Shown here: one piece after another, positions 43,419-51,660 of the stretch
How positions within the stretch are numbered: position 1 is the stretch's first letter
Layout: each line of letters opens with the position of its first letter
Program-made: the position numbers and the translations under genes
Assembly: GCF_014656055.1 (NCBI RefSeq)
Contig: NZ_BNBR01000002.1
Span: 933,164-997,163, forward strand
Reading direction: 5' to 3'
DNA: 64,000 bases
Source of the DNA: Streptomyces griseosporeus
Lineage (GTDB): Bacteria > Actinomycetota > Actinomycetes > Streptomycetales > Streptomycetaceae
Notes under the pieces: model-generated
Told to the model about the DNA's origin: nothing
Seen by the model: only the letters and a program-made list of their open reading frames with translations
Database searches by the model: none

Positions 43419-44339
43419 ATGAGCTCCCCCACTGGGCCCGCGTCCGGCCTGCCTGTACGAATGCCGCGCCCCCGCCAGCCCGGACGGCACCGCCGTCCCG
43501 AACCCCTGGCGGCTCCCGAGGGCGCGCCCGCGCTCGTCCTCGCGGTGCCGGGCACGCCCAGCGCCGCCGTCCGCGGCCTCGCCGAAGAGGTCGTGAGCAT
43601 CGCCCGCTCCGAGCTGCCCGGCCTGGACGCCCGGATCGGCTATGCGGAAGGGGACGACACGGAGTTCCCGACCCTCCCGGCGGTGCTGACGCGCGCCGCC
43701 GACGAGCGCACCGCCCGCTACGAGCAGGCGCTGGCCGCCGGGGTCGAGGTGAAGGAGCCGGAGGGCCCCGTCGCCGTCGTGGTGCCGCTGCTGGCCGGTC
43801 CGGACGGCGCGCTGCTGCGCCAGATCCGCCAGGCCGTCATGGACAGCCGTGTCGCGGCCGAGCTGACCGACGTGCTCGGCCCGCACCCGCTGCTCGCCGA
43901 GGCGCTGCACGTGCGCCTGTCGGAGGCCGGTCTGGCCCGCGCCGACCGCGCCCGCCTGTTCACCGTGGCCACCGCCGCCGACGGCATCGTGCTGGCCTCG
44001 GTGGGCGGCGAGGAGGCCGTGCAGGCGGCCGGGATCACCGGCATGCTGCTCGCCGCGCGCCTCGCCGTGCCGGTCATGGCCGCCGCGCTCGACCAGGAGG
44101 GCTCGATCGCCTCCGTCGCCGACCAGCTGCGCTCCGCCGGTTCGCAGCAGCTGGCGCTGGCGCCGTACCTGATCGGCCCCGAGATCGACGCGTCGCTGGT
44201 GGAGGAGGCCGCCAAGGAGGCGGGCTGCGCCTTCGCCGAGGCGCTCGGCGCCTACCCGGCGATCGGCAAGCTCGCCCTCGCCAAGTACACGACGGCCCTG
44301 GGCATCGCGCCCCAGCAGCCGCAGGGAGCCGTCCGCTGA
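43419..44339 (+). CDS. CbiX/sirohydrochlorin-chelatase-like protein, active site altered
   Basis: A 306-residue protein with two chelatase-like halves (about 38-165 and 170-300), as in class II chelatases that insert metal into sirohydrochlorin. The key histidines are not where expected: the N-terminal position reads L-A-V-P-G-T-P-S instead of an H-G-S motif, and the second reads V-P-L-L-A-G-P-D-G instead of G-x-H. The A-P-Y-L-I-G-P-E block in the second half is family-like, but again lacks His. It may be a non-catalytic or substrate-binding relative. ATG at 43419 is used. A strong hairpin follows. Confidence 0.75.
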   Translation: MSSPTGPASGLPVRMPRPRQPGRHRRPEPLAAPEGAPALVLAVPGTPSAAVRGLAEEVVSIARSELPGLDARIGYAEGDDTEFPTLPAVLTRAADERTARYEQALAAGVEVKEPEGPVAVVVPLLAGPDGALLRQIRQAVMDSRVAAELTDVLGPHPLLAEALHVRLSEAGLARADRARLFTVATAADGIVLASVGGEEAVQAAGITGMLLAARLAVPVMAAALDQEGSIASVADQLRSAGSQQLALAPYLIGPEIDASLVEEAAKEAGCAFAEALGAYPAIGKLALAKYTTALGIAPQQPQGAVR

Positions 44340-44404
44340 GCGGCGGCACCCTGGACGCCGAAGGCGCGTCCTCCCGGACGCCGTAAGGACGCAGCAAGAC
44401 GCGA

Positions 44405-44433
44405 GGGCCCGCTCCGTGCACCGGAGCGGGCCC
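44405..44433. terminator. Bidirectional hairpin between convergent genes
   Basis: A perfect 12-bp stem (arms 44405-44416 and 44422-44433, GGGCCCGCTCCG and its complement) has a 5-base loop. It lies between the 3' ends of the CbiX-like gene and the lactonase gene, so it can serve both. Confidence 0.85.
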
Positions 44434-44462
44434 TTCGGCGTGTCCTGGGGGTTTCTCGCCGG

Positions 44463-45494
44463 TCAGCCGAGGACCACGCAGGACGCGGCCGGCACGTCGA
44501 TCGCTCCGGCGCGCCGCGGCAGCCCGGTGCCGGGGTCGAGGGCGAACCAGGTGACGTCGCCGGAGCGTTCGTTGGCGACGTACAGCACGCCGTCCGAGAC
44601 GGTGATCGCGCGGGGCCAGTGGCCGCCGCACGGCACGGTACCGACCAGCCGGAGCACCTCGCCGCCGCCCGCGACGGCGAAGACGGACAGCACGTCCTCG
44701 CCGCGGGTCGCGGTCCACACGAAGCGGCCGTCGGGCGAGACGGCGATCCCCGACGGGTAGGCGTCGCCGGCCGGGGCGGCGGGCAGCACCTCGGTCTCGG
44801 TGAGCGGCTTGAGCGTGCCGTCGGCGGCGTCCCAGCGGCAGACGGTCACCGTGGGAGTGAGTTCGTTGACGACGTAGGCGAAGCCGCCCGAGGGGTGGAA
44901 GGCCAGGTGGCGCGGGCCGGAGCCGGGCCGCAGGGCGGTCTCCCGGTGCAGGACGGGGCTGCCGCCGTCCAGCGTGCACACGCGGACGGAGTCGGTGCCG
45001 AGATCGACGCTGACCGCCCATCGGCCGCTCGGGTCGGGCTGCACCTGGTGGGCGTGCGGCCCCTGCTGGCGGGGGCTGTGCGGGCCGGAGCCGGTGTGCC
45101 GCAGCACGCCGGACGCGGCGGGCGCGAGGCCGCCGTCGGCGCGCAGGGGGACGGCGGTGACGCTGCCGGAGCCGTAGTCGGCGGTCAGCAGGTGTCCGTC
45201 GTACAGGGCGAGGTGGGTGGGCCCGCCGCCGACCGGCACGCGCGGCCCCAGGGACTCCGGCTTGTCGCCGTGCACGCGAAACGCCGCCACGGCGCCCTCG
45301 GCGGTCTCGCTGACCGCGTAGAGGGTGCCGCCGTCGGCCGACAGGGCCAGGTAGGAGGGGTCGGGCAGGCGGTTCGTGCCGCCGAGGACGGTCAGCGCGC
45401 CGCTGTCCGGGGCCACGGCCGCCGTGACGATGCCGGGGCCGCCGGCCGCCGTGAAGGACCCGATGAACGCCCGCCGCCTGCCGCCGTGTGCCAC
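44463..45494 (-). CDS. Lactonase-family seven-bladed beta-propeller
   Basis: A 343-residue protein of the 6-phosphogluconolactonase/YbhE family (PF10282-like). Repeated blades include S-P-D-G-R-F-V-W, Y-V-V-N-E-L, H-P-S-G-G-F-A-Y and G-P-R-H-L-A-F. The conserved P-H-A-H-Q-V near the middle is a family hallmark. There is no signal peptide. The start at 45494 gives the expected N-terminal I-G-S-F-T strand. It could hydrolyse a sugar lactone; the activity in this group is often unproven. Confidence 0.85.
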   Translation of the reverse strand: MAHGGRRRAFIGSFTAAGGPGIVTAAVAPDSGALTVLGGTNRLPDPSYLALSADGGTLYAVSETAEGAVAAFRVHGDKPESLGPRVPVGGGPTHLALYDGHLLTADYGSGSVTAVPLRADGGLAPAASGVLRHTGSGPHSPRQQGPHAHQVQPDPSGRWAVSVDLGTDSVRVCTLDGGSPVLHRETALRPGSGPRHLAFHPSGGFAYVVNELTPTVTVCRWDAADGTLKPLTETEVLPAAPAGDAYPSGIAVSPDGRFVWTATRGEDVLSVFAVAGGGEVLRLVGTVPCGGHWPRAITVSDGVLYVANERSGDVTWFALDPGTGLPRRAGAIDVPAASCVVLG

Positions 45495-45648
45495 GGCTGT
45501 CCCCTCTCGTCGCCGCAGTGTCCCGGGCTGACGGTAGCAGCCGATCAGCTGAGGTCTAGACCAAGCCCGGCCATGTCGTACGGCCGCCCGGGGGCCGCGC
45601 CGCGAGACGGCTACGGCGCTTGGTCAGGGCGGCGGTACGGCGTTCGCC

Positions 45649-45735
45649 GGTACGGCGTTGCGGGCAGCGGTGCTACCGGTACGGCGTTGCAGGCGGCGGT
45701 ACTCCCGGTACGGCGTTGCAGGCGGCGGTACTACC
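45649..45735. repeat. Three 29-bp tandem repeats
   Basis: Units at 45649-45677, 45678-45706 and 45707-45735 begin GGTACGGCGTTGC; the last two differ at one base. A partial fourth copy (GGTACGGCGTT) precedes at 45634. They lie 6 bp beyond the FUSC stop and upstream of the lactonase gene on the same strand. Confidence 0.95.
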
Positions 45736-45741
45736 GCCTCC

Positions 45742-47232
45742 TCAGGCGCCGACCAGCGGCGAGCCCGACGGGCCGCGCAGCGGCGCGGCGAGTTCCGCGA
45801 GGGCGCGTTCGATGCCGTGCAGATGGGCCAGGGCGGGCTCGGTCACCGGCGGGCGTTCGGCGACCGGGACCTCGGCGGCGCCGCCGGTCAGCGCCTCGAC
45901 CGCGGCCTCGACGCGCCAGCAGGCGGCGGCCAGGCGGGCGTCGTGGGAGGCCTCGGGGTCGGCGGCGACGGCGACCAGGCCGCGGATCTCGCGGGCGCAG
46001 TCGTCGAGCAGGGCGAGCACCCGGCGGGCCCGCCGCTTGCGGCCCCGCATCGGGTTCAGCGGGTGGACGAGGGGCGCGAGGGACAGCCGTACCCGGCCGA
46101 GCAGCTGCTCCAGTTCGGCCACGCGGGGCGCCGGGTCGGCGTCCGGGGTGCCCGCGAGGCGGGCGGCGGCCTCCGCCGTGCAGGCGTGGACGCAGCGCAG
46201 GGCGCGCTGGATCCAGGCGTCGGTGACGGCGTGGGTGGTCACCGGCAGTACGAACAGCACCGCGAGGACCGCGCCGAGCGCGCCCACGCCGGTCTCCGCC
46301 AGCCGCAGCGCGAGCAGGCCCGGGCTGAGGACGCCGAGCAGGCCGTAGAGCGACTCGGCGAGCAGGGTGACGCAGAGCATCATCCAGGTGTAGGAGACGG
46401 CGGCGGTGTAGAAGATGCCGAAGACGCAGACGGCGACGAGGACGGCGGTGGGCAGGGGCGCGCCGTGCACCGGGACGGCGACCAGGAAGCCGAGGGCGAG
46501 CCCGATGACCGTGCCGAGGACCCGGCGGAAGCCGCGGACCAGGGTCTCGCCGCGCGAGGTGGTGTTGACGAAGATCCACCAGGTGGCGCCGACGGCCCAG
46601 TACCAGCGCTCCCCGGAGACCAGCTGGCCCGCGACGAGGGCGAAGGCCGCGCCCGCGGTGGCCTGGACGGCCTGCCGGGTGGTGATCCGGTTCAGGCCGG
46701 TACCGCCGGGCGGGGCGGGCACCGCGGCCGGGGGCAGCCGGCGCTCGTAGCACCACACGCCGAAGCGGACGGCCACGGCGCTGAGCACGGACAGCACGAC
46801 GGAGGCGGACAGCTCGGGCAGCCGGCCGGGGGTGGCGTGCAGGAACTGCGCGACGAAGAAGGTCATGAACGCGAACACGCCGAGGCTGTGGCCGCGCGGG
46901 CCGAAGCGGCGCGCGTACACGCCCGCGCCGACGACGGCGAGGAAGGTGAGGTCGCGCAGCATCGGGTCGTCGTGCAGCTCGGCCGCCGCGGCGAGCACGG
47001 GCAGCCCGACGACCGGCAGCAGCGCGGTGGTGACGGCCTGCCCGCGGACGGTGGCGTCGGTGACGGTGAACAGGGCGAGCAGTGCCGCCAGGCCGCCGGT
47101 GACGACGCCCGGCAGGGAATGTCCGGCCAGGCCGCACACGACGACCGCGAGGCCGATGCCGAGGACGGCCCGCGCGGCGAAGCGCAGCCGCGCCCGCCCC
47201 GGGTCCGGAGCCACGAACATCCTCTTCAGCAC
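45742..47232 (-). CDS. Second FUSC-family membrane protein
   Basis: A 496-residue exporter-like protein with two helix bundles (about 18-150 and 190-340). The second bundle carries R-R-V-L-G-T-V-I-G-L-A-L-G-F, the FUSC signature region, and the cytosolic tail (about 345-496) is helical. GTG at 47232 or ATG at 47220 could start it. It is divergent from an Lrp/AsnC regulator across 275 bp that hold three palindromes. A role in export of amino-acid-derived or aromatic compounds is suggested by that pairing but not shown. Confidence 0.83.
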   Translation of the reverse strand: MLKRMFVAPDPGRARLRFAARAVLGIGLAVVVCGLAGHSLPGVVTGGLAALLALFTVTDATVRGQAVTTALLPVVGLPVLAAAAELHDDPMLRDLTFLAVVGAGVYARRFGPRGHSLGVFAFMTFFVAQFLHATPGRLPELSASVVLSVLSAVAVRFGVWCYERRLPPAAVPAPPGGTGLNRITTRQAVQATAGAAFALVAGQLVSGERWYWAVGATWWIFVNTTSRGETLVRGFRRVLGTVIGLALGFLVAVPVHGAPLPTAVLVAVCVFGIFYTAAVSYTWMMLCVTLLAESLYGLLGVLSPGLLALRLAETGVGALGAVLAVLFVLPVTTHAVTDAWIQRALRCVHACTAEAAARLAGTPDADPAPRVAELEQLLGRVRLSLAPLVHPLNPMRGRKRRARRVLALLDDCAREIRGLVAVAADPEASHDARLAAACWRVEAAVEALTGGAAEVPVAERPPVTEPALAHLHGIERALAELAAPLRGPSGSPLVGA

Positions 47233-47371
47233 TGTCTACCGCCCCCTTCGGACACACGCGCGCACACGGCGCGGGACACACGCACGAAAAAGGCGCCGCG
47301 GGGTCCGCAGCGCCATCGACGCTGATATGACAGCACCCTTGGGGTCACTGGCTCAAGTCGCACCCGAATGA

Positions 47372-47466
47372 CTGGTCCATTGGCCCAGCGAAGTGCTCAC
47401 CGCGTCCGCCACCGGCAGGCCAACGGACCAGTCGGCAGGCCTCCCCCGGCTGGGCCATTGGTACAG
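47372..47466. promoter_or_regulatory. Three copies of a 17-bp palindrome upstream of the Lrp/AsnC gene
   Basis: The form CTGGnCCAnTGGnCCAG is seen at 47372-47388, on the opposite strand with changes at 47415-47431, and with one change at 47450-47466. The first two are part of a 15-bp inverted repeat (GACTGGTCCATTGGC and its near-complement). Spacings of 43 and 35 bp suit oligomeric Lrp binding. Confidence 0.75.
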
Positions 47467-47507
47467 TCGACGACGATCACACCGGGCCGGAGGAGGCGCA
47501 CGGGCCG

Positions 47508-47984
47508 ATGGCCGTGGACGAGCTGGACACCCGCATCCTGCGGCTGCTGCTGGAGCAGCCGCGCACGAGCGTGCGCGAGTACGCCCGGATCCTCGGCGTC
47601 GCCCGCGGCACCCTCCAGGCCCGCCTCGACCGGCTGGAGCGGGACGGGGTGATCACCGGCACCGGCCCGGTGCTGTCCCCCGCCGCGCTCGGCCACCCGG
47701 TGCTGGCGTTCGTGCACATCGAGGTCACCCAGGGCCATCTGGACGACGTGGGCGACGCGCTGGCCGCCGTGCCGGAGATCGTGGAGGCCTTCTCGATCAC
47801 CGGCGGCGGGGATCTGCTCACCCGGGTCGTGGCGCGGGACAACGCGCATCTGGAGGACGTGATCCAGAAGCTGATCAGCCTGCCCGGTGTGGTGCGCACC
47901 CGCACCGAGGTGGCTCTGCGCGAGCGCGTCCCGCACCGGCTGCTGCCTCTGGTGGAGTCGATCGGCCGGACGGCCGGGAAGTGA
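47508..47984 (+). CDS. Lrp/AsnC-family transcriptional regulator
   Basis: A 158-residue regulator. The N-terminal HTH (about 5-55) reads L-D-T-R-I-L-R-L-L-L, then A-R-I-L-G-V-A-R-G-T-L-Q-A-R-L. The C-terminal RAM domain (about 70-145) has A-F-S-I-T-G-G-G-D-L-L as its ligand-binding turn. ATG at 47508 fits the domain start. Its promoter carries three palindromes, so autoregulation and control of the divergent FUSC exporter are likely. The effector is probably an amino acid, by family. Confidence 0.92.
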   Translation: MAVDELDTRILRLLLEQPRTSVREYARILGVARGTLQARLDRLERDGVITGTGPVLSPAALGHPVLAFVHIEVTQGHLDDVGDALAAVPEIVEAFSITGGGDLLTRVVARDNAHLEDVIQKLISLPGVVRTRTEVALRERVPHRLLPLVESIGRTAGK

Positions 47985-48020
47985 CCCGCACCGGGCGGTG
48001 AACCGGCGGCGGCCCGGCCC

Positions 48021-48950
48021 TCACAGCCAGCCGCGCTCCTTGGCGCGCAGGGCGGCCTGGAAGCGGCTGTTGGCGCCGAGCGTGCGCATCAGGTCCGCCA
48101 CGTGGGCGCGGAACTTGCGGACCGACACATTGATCGACCGGGCGGCGGCCTCGTCGGTGTCATGGCGGGCCAGGGCGTCCAGCACACGCTGTTCCACGGC
48201 CGACAGCGACAGGTCCTCCACCTCCTGCGCGCGGTCCCACATGCCCTCGAAGACCTCCGCCAGCATGGCCACCACCCCGGGCTGGCGGATCTGAAGCGCT
48301 CCGGCCCAGGGGTCGGCCGGGTCCGCCTGGACGAAGGCGACGGTCCGGTTGATCACGGCCAGGTGCCGGAACGGCTCGCGGGTGACCCGGTGCAGATCGC
48401 CCCGGGCGTGCCAGGACCGCGCGTAGGAAGCCTGACCGGGTTCGTGCAGCACGTGCGCGGAGAACAGCGTCCGGCTGCGCATGCCGCCGGCCAGCAGGCG
48501 CTGGAACGGGGCGGCGTCGTAGCTGTTGCCGGGCTCGCAGGCCCGCCGCTTCAGGTGCACGAACTCCCGCGGGTCCTGCTCCAGCAGCGACTGCATGCGC
48601 GCGGTGACCGACGAACTGTCCGTCAGGTGTTCCACCAGCCGCACGCTGCGTCCGCTGCGGTGCTCCTCGGTCAGCTCGGCGAGGACGTCCCAGGCGACGC
48701 TGAGTTCGGTCAGCCGGCGCCGGGTCTCGTCCACCCGCCGCCACACCAGCAGGTCCACGGCGTTGGCGGGCGTGACGGCGGTGCACGTGCCGTGGAGCAG
48801 CCCCAGGGCGCGCAGTTCGGCGGCGACCCGCTCCACGTCCGGCATGTCCAGCTCGGCCCGCGCCCGGTCGAGCCCGGCGGTGGTGTCGCGCAGCAGGTAG
48901 CGGTACAGCCGCTCCTGATCGGCCGTCATGCCGAGATGGGCCAGCCCCAT
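48021..48950 (-). CDS. Orphan LuxR-type regulator
   Basis: A 309-residue transcription factor of a layout common in Streptomyces. A TrmB-like N-terminal winged helix (about 8-60, R-L-Y-R-Y-L-L-R-D) is followed by a central PLD-like domain without catalytic residues (about 90-220). The C-terminal LuxR HTH (about 240-305) has L-S-A-V-E-Q-R-V-L-D-A-L-A-R-H and F-R-A-H-V-A-D-L-M-R-T-L-G. ATG at 48950 follows AGGGGG. Its upstream region is filled with tandem repeats. The target is unknown. Confidence 0.82.
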   Translation of the reverse strand: MGLAHLGMTADQERLYRYLLRDTTAGLDRARAELDMPDVERVAAELRALGLLHGTCTAVTPANAVDLLVWRRVDETRRRLTELSVAWDVLAELTEEHRSGRSVRLVEHLTDSSSVTARMQSLLEQDPREFVHLKRRACEPGNSYDAAPFQRLLAGGMRSRTLFSAHVLHEPGQASYARSWHARGDLHRVTREPFRHLAVINRTVAFVQADPADPWAGALQIRQPGVVAMLAEVFEGMWDRAQEVEDLSLSAVEQRVLDALARHDTDEAAARSINVSVRKFRAHVADLMRTLGANSRFQAALRAKERGWL

Positions 48951-49120
48951 GCGTCCCCCTGGTGATCCTTGCGAGCGGTGTCTCTCCTCCATTGACGCGG
49001 TGAGGGCCGCCGGAGGTGGCGGAAAGCGGGTGAGCGTCTTGCGGGATGAGACGGCGGCGCGGGGCGGAGGCCGCTGACGGCGGCCCGAGGGCCGAGGTCG
49101 CTGACGGCGGCCGGGGGCGG

Positions 49121-49180
49121 ACTCGGTCGGACGCGGTCGGATGCGGTCGGATGCGGTCGGACGCGGTCGGACGCGGTCGG
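49121..49180. repeat. Six 10-bp tandem repeats
   Basis: Six consecutive decamers of the form A(C/T)(G/T)CGGTCGG, of which five are ACGCGGTCGG or ATGCGGTCGG. They lie about 170-230 bp upstream of the LuxR start within the 374-bp gene-free stretch 48951-49324. Confidence 0.95.
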
Positions 49181-49194
49181 CCAGGGCGGCTGAC

Positions 49195-49293
49195 GAACGG
49201 CGGCCGCGGGTGGCGGGGGCGGTTTGCGAACGGCGGCCGCGGGTGGCGGGGGCGGTTTACGAACGGCGGCCGCGGGTGGCCGGTGCGGTTTGC
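49195..49293. repeat. Three 33-bp tandem repeats at the 3' end of the LysR-like gene
   Basis: Units at 49195-49227, 49228-49260 and 49261-49293 begin GAACGGCGGCCGCGGGTGGC and are nearly identical. A diverged fourth unit (49294-49328) reaches into the LysR-like stop codon and a partial fifth lies inside its coding sequence, so the array looks like repeated copying of the gene's end. Confidence 0.95.
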
Positions 49294-49324
49294 GAACGGC
49301 GGTCGCGGGTGGCCCGACGCGGTT

Positions 49325-50134
49325 CTACGAACGGCGGCGGGGGCGGCCGGTGCGGCGCGTCCCGCCGCTCTTCGCCGTGCCCGCGCGGCCCTTGCCCCCG
49401 GTCCGGCCCGCCGCCTTGCCGCCCGACTGCCCACCGGACTTGCCGCCCGACTGCCCCGCGGCCCTGCCGCCGGTCTGCCGCGTCGCCGCCCTGCCCGGCG
49501 TCCAGTCGGCGTCGGGCTCCGGGCGGCGGCCCCGGGTGCTGTTGACGGTGCGGCCGCGGACGATGCCGATGAAGTCCTCCACCAGGTCGGTCGTCGCCTC
49601 CTCGGGCCAGGACAGGGCGACGCTCGACTGCGGGGCGTCGGCGACGGGGCGGTAGGTGACATCCTTGCGGTGGTGCAGGCGGGCCAGGGACTGCGGCACG
49701 TAGAGCAGGCCGACGCCGGCCGCGACCAGTTCCACCGCGTCCTGCGTGGTGGCGGGCCGCTCGAAGCCGGGCTCGCCGGGCGGCTGTTCCCAGCCGAGCA
49801 CGTCGTCGAGGGGGTGGAAGACGACCTCGTCGGCGAGGTCGTCCAGGGTGACCTCGTCGGCGGCGGTGACGAGGTGGTCCTTGGGGACGACGACCACCGT
49901 GGTCTCGGTGTAGAGGGGGATCGCGCTGAACACCGTACGGTCGACCGGCAGCCGCACCAGGCCCGCGTCCGCGCGGCCCTCGCGGAGCACGTCGGGTGCC
50001 TCGGCGGCGGTGATCTGCAGCAGGGTGAGGGGCACGTCGGGCCGGCGCTCGTTCCAGATCCCCACCCACTTCGCGGGCATCACCCCCGGGACGTAGGCGA
50101 GGGTGAACGTCGGGGAGTCTGCGGAGCCGGTCAT
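49325..50134 (-). CDS. LysR substrate-binding-domain protein without HTH, basic Gly-rich tail
   Basis: A 269-residue protein. Residues about 8-195 match the effector-binding half of LysR regulators (F-T-L-A-Y-V-P-G, G-L-V-R-L-P-V, V-A-A-G-V-G-L-L-Y-V-P). The DNA-binding winged helix is absent: the ATG overlaps the preceding gene's stop (ATGA), leaving no room for one. The tail (about 205-269) is Gly/Lys/Arg-rich with G-G-K-S-G-G-Q repeats, like non-specific nucleic-acid-binding tails. It closes an operon with two F420-type enzymes, so it may sense a ligand or bind DNA by the tail. Confidence 0.82.
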   Translation of the reverse strand: MTGSADSPTFTLAYVPGVMPAKWVGIWNERRPDVPLTLLQITAAEAPDVLREGRADAGLVRLPVDRTVFSAIPLYTETTVVVVPKDHLVTAADEVTLDDLADEVVFHPLDDVLGWEQPPGEPGFERPATTQDAVELVAAGVGLLYVPQSLARLHHRKDVTYRPVADAPQSSVALSWPEEATTDLVEDFIGIVRGRTVNSTRGRRPEPDADWTPGRAATRQTGGRAAGQSGGKSGGQSGGKAAGRTGGKGRAGTAKSGGTRRTGRPRRRS

Positions 50135-50637
50135 CCCGCCAGGTTACCGGGCTCGTCCCCGGCCACGGCCCGCCAGCCCGTCCACCGGTGGACGCTCACC
50201 ACGATCACCGGCCCGTCGGGGAGCCGGTCGCGGTACTGGGGGTACTTGTCGCGCAGGAGGGCGAGCGCGGCGGCGTGTTCCGCCCGGGTCCGTCCGTCCG
50301 CCGCGTCGGGCGGGAGGACGCGGGCGTCGCCGTCGGCGCGGACCCACCACAGGCGGTCCCAGTCCTCGGCGTAGTGGTCGACGAGCAGGGTGACCGCCGG
50401 GTGGGCGGCGATGTTGCGCAGCCGGGCCAGCCGCCGGGACCGCTTCGGCTTGTGGTCGACGGCGGTGACGACGTCCACGGGGTGCCCGGCACGGGCACCG
50501 TGCCCGCCGTCCGTCTCACCCCCGGCGAAGACCACCGGCACCAGGTGCGGGCGCCCCTCCGGGTCGACCGTCGCCATCCGGGCGACCCGTGCGGCGGCGA
50601 ACCGCCGGCGGGCCTCGGCCTCGGCCATGTCCGGCAC
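50131..50637 (-). CDS. PPOX-class F420-dependent oxidoreductase (TIGR03668-like)
   Basis: A 168-residue split-barrel flavin/deazaflavin-binding protein. The N-terminal block V-A-R-M-A-T-V-D-P-E-G-R-P-H-L-V-P-V is the family signature and D-H-K-P-K-R-S-R-R-L-A-R-L the cofactor-phosphate-binding segment. GTG at 50637 follows GGGAGGAG. The gene starts 21 bp after an LLM F420-dependent enzyme and overlaps the LysR-like gene, so the three form an operon. The substrate is unknown. Confidence 0.88.
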   Translation of the reverse strand: MPDMAEAEARRRFAAARVARMATVDPEGRPHLVPVVFAGGETDGGHGARAGHPVDVVTAVDHKPKRSRRLARLRNIAAHPAVTLLVDHYAEDWDRLWWVRADGDARVLPPDAADGRTRAEHAAALALLRDKYPQYRDRLPDGPVIVVSVHRWTGWRAVAGDEPGNLAG

Positions 50638-50658
50638 GGCGGGCTCCTCCCTGCCCTC

Positions 50659-51486
50659 TCAGCGGTACGCCGCGACGAGGCCGGCGTACTCGTCGAGCCG
50701 CTGCAGCGTGGCGTCCTCGGGGCGGGTCGGCAGGTGCAGCAGGACACGTTCGACGCCGAGCGCGGCGTACAGGTCGAGGGATTCACGGTCGCGCGGGGCG
50801 CCGTACACGACGACGGGCGTGTCGGTGCCCGTGGTCTGCCGCAGGCGGTCGATCTGCTCACCCAGCCGCTTCGGCGGCACGCCCGTCGGCATCCAGGCCG
50901 CCCCGTAGGCGGCGACCCGGGCGAAGGCGTGGTCGCCCCCGCCGCCGACGTAGATCGGCGGATGCGGCCGCTGCACGGGTTTCGGCCAGCAGTAGACCGG
51001 GTCGAAGTCGACGAACTCGCCGTGGAACTCGGCTTGTTCCCGCGTCCACAGCTCGACGACGGCGCGGACGCGTTCGTCCATCAGGCGGCCCCGGGTACGC
51101 GGGTCCGTGCCGTGGTTGCGCATCTCCTCGCGGTTCCAGCCCGCGCCCACCCCGAAGACGGCCCGGCCGCCGGAGACCAGGTCGAGGGTGGCGACCTCCT
51201 TCGCCGTGACGATCGGGTCGCGCTGCACGACCAGGGCGATCCCGGTGCCCAGCAGCAGGGTGCGGGTCACGGCGGCGGCAGCGGCGAGGGCGACGAACGG
51301 GTCGAGGCTGCGGTAGTAGACGCGCGGCAGCTCACCGCCGCCCGGGTACGGCGTCTCACGGGAGGCCGGGATGTGCGTGTGCTCGGCGACGAACAGGGCG
51401 TCCAGTCCGCGTTCCTCCAGGGCCGGGCCGAGGACCGCCGGGGCGATGCCCTCGTCGGTGAGGAAGGTCGACACTCCGAACCTCAT
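50659..51486 (-). CDS. LLM-class F420-dependent oxidoreductase
   Basis: A 275-residue luciferase-like monooxygenase-fold enzyme. The start M-R-F-G-V-S-T-F and the blocks L-F-V-A-E-H-T-H, G-V-G-A-G-W-N-R-E-E and P-P-I-Y-V-G-G-G-G match the TIGR03619-type F420 group. ATG at 51486 follows GGAGAGG. It is first in an operon with a PPOX-class F420 enzyme and the HTH-less LysR-like protein. F420 enzymes transfer hydride to quinones, aldehydes or natural products; which is unknown here. Confidence 0.88.
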   Translation of the reverse strand: MRFGVSTFLTDEGIAPAVLGPALEERGLDALFVAEHTHIPASRETPYPGGGELPRVYYRSLDPFVALAAAAAVTRTLLLGTGIALVVQRDPIVTAKEVATLDLVSGGRAVFGVGAGWNREEMRNHGTDPRTRGRLMDERVRAVVELWTREQAEFHGEFVDFDPVYCWPKPVQRPHPPIYVGGGGDHAFARVAAYGAAWMPTGVPPKRLGEQIDRLRQTTGTDTPVVVYGAPRDRESLDLYAALGVERVLLHLPTRPEDATLQRLDEYAGLVAAYR

Positions 51487-51660
51487 GCACGTCACCTCTC
51501 CGCTTCATGGTCCCGGATTCCGCCCTGTTCGCCGCGTCACGCACGGCTTGGCGCCCGCGCCGTTCTCCCGTCACACGTACCCGGCTCGACGCGGCACCCC
51601 TCCCCGAGGGACGATCGGATCCGGACACAGATGGCCGGGGCCGAGCCGTAGGGCAGGGTG

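Noticed and set aside
48951..49324. Several forward-strand frames across the repeat field
   Set aside because: They only translate tandem repeats into periodic Arg/Gly strings, without a ribosome site or recognisable domain.
49121..49328. Repeat array that could be mistaken for CRISPR
   Set aside because: The units are contiguous, 10 and 33 bp, without unique spacers between them. No cas genes are present.
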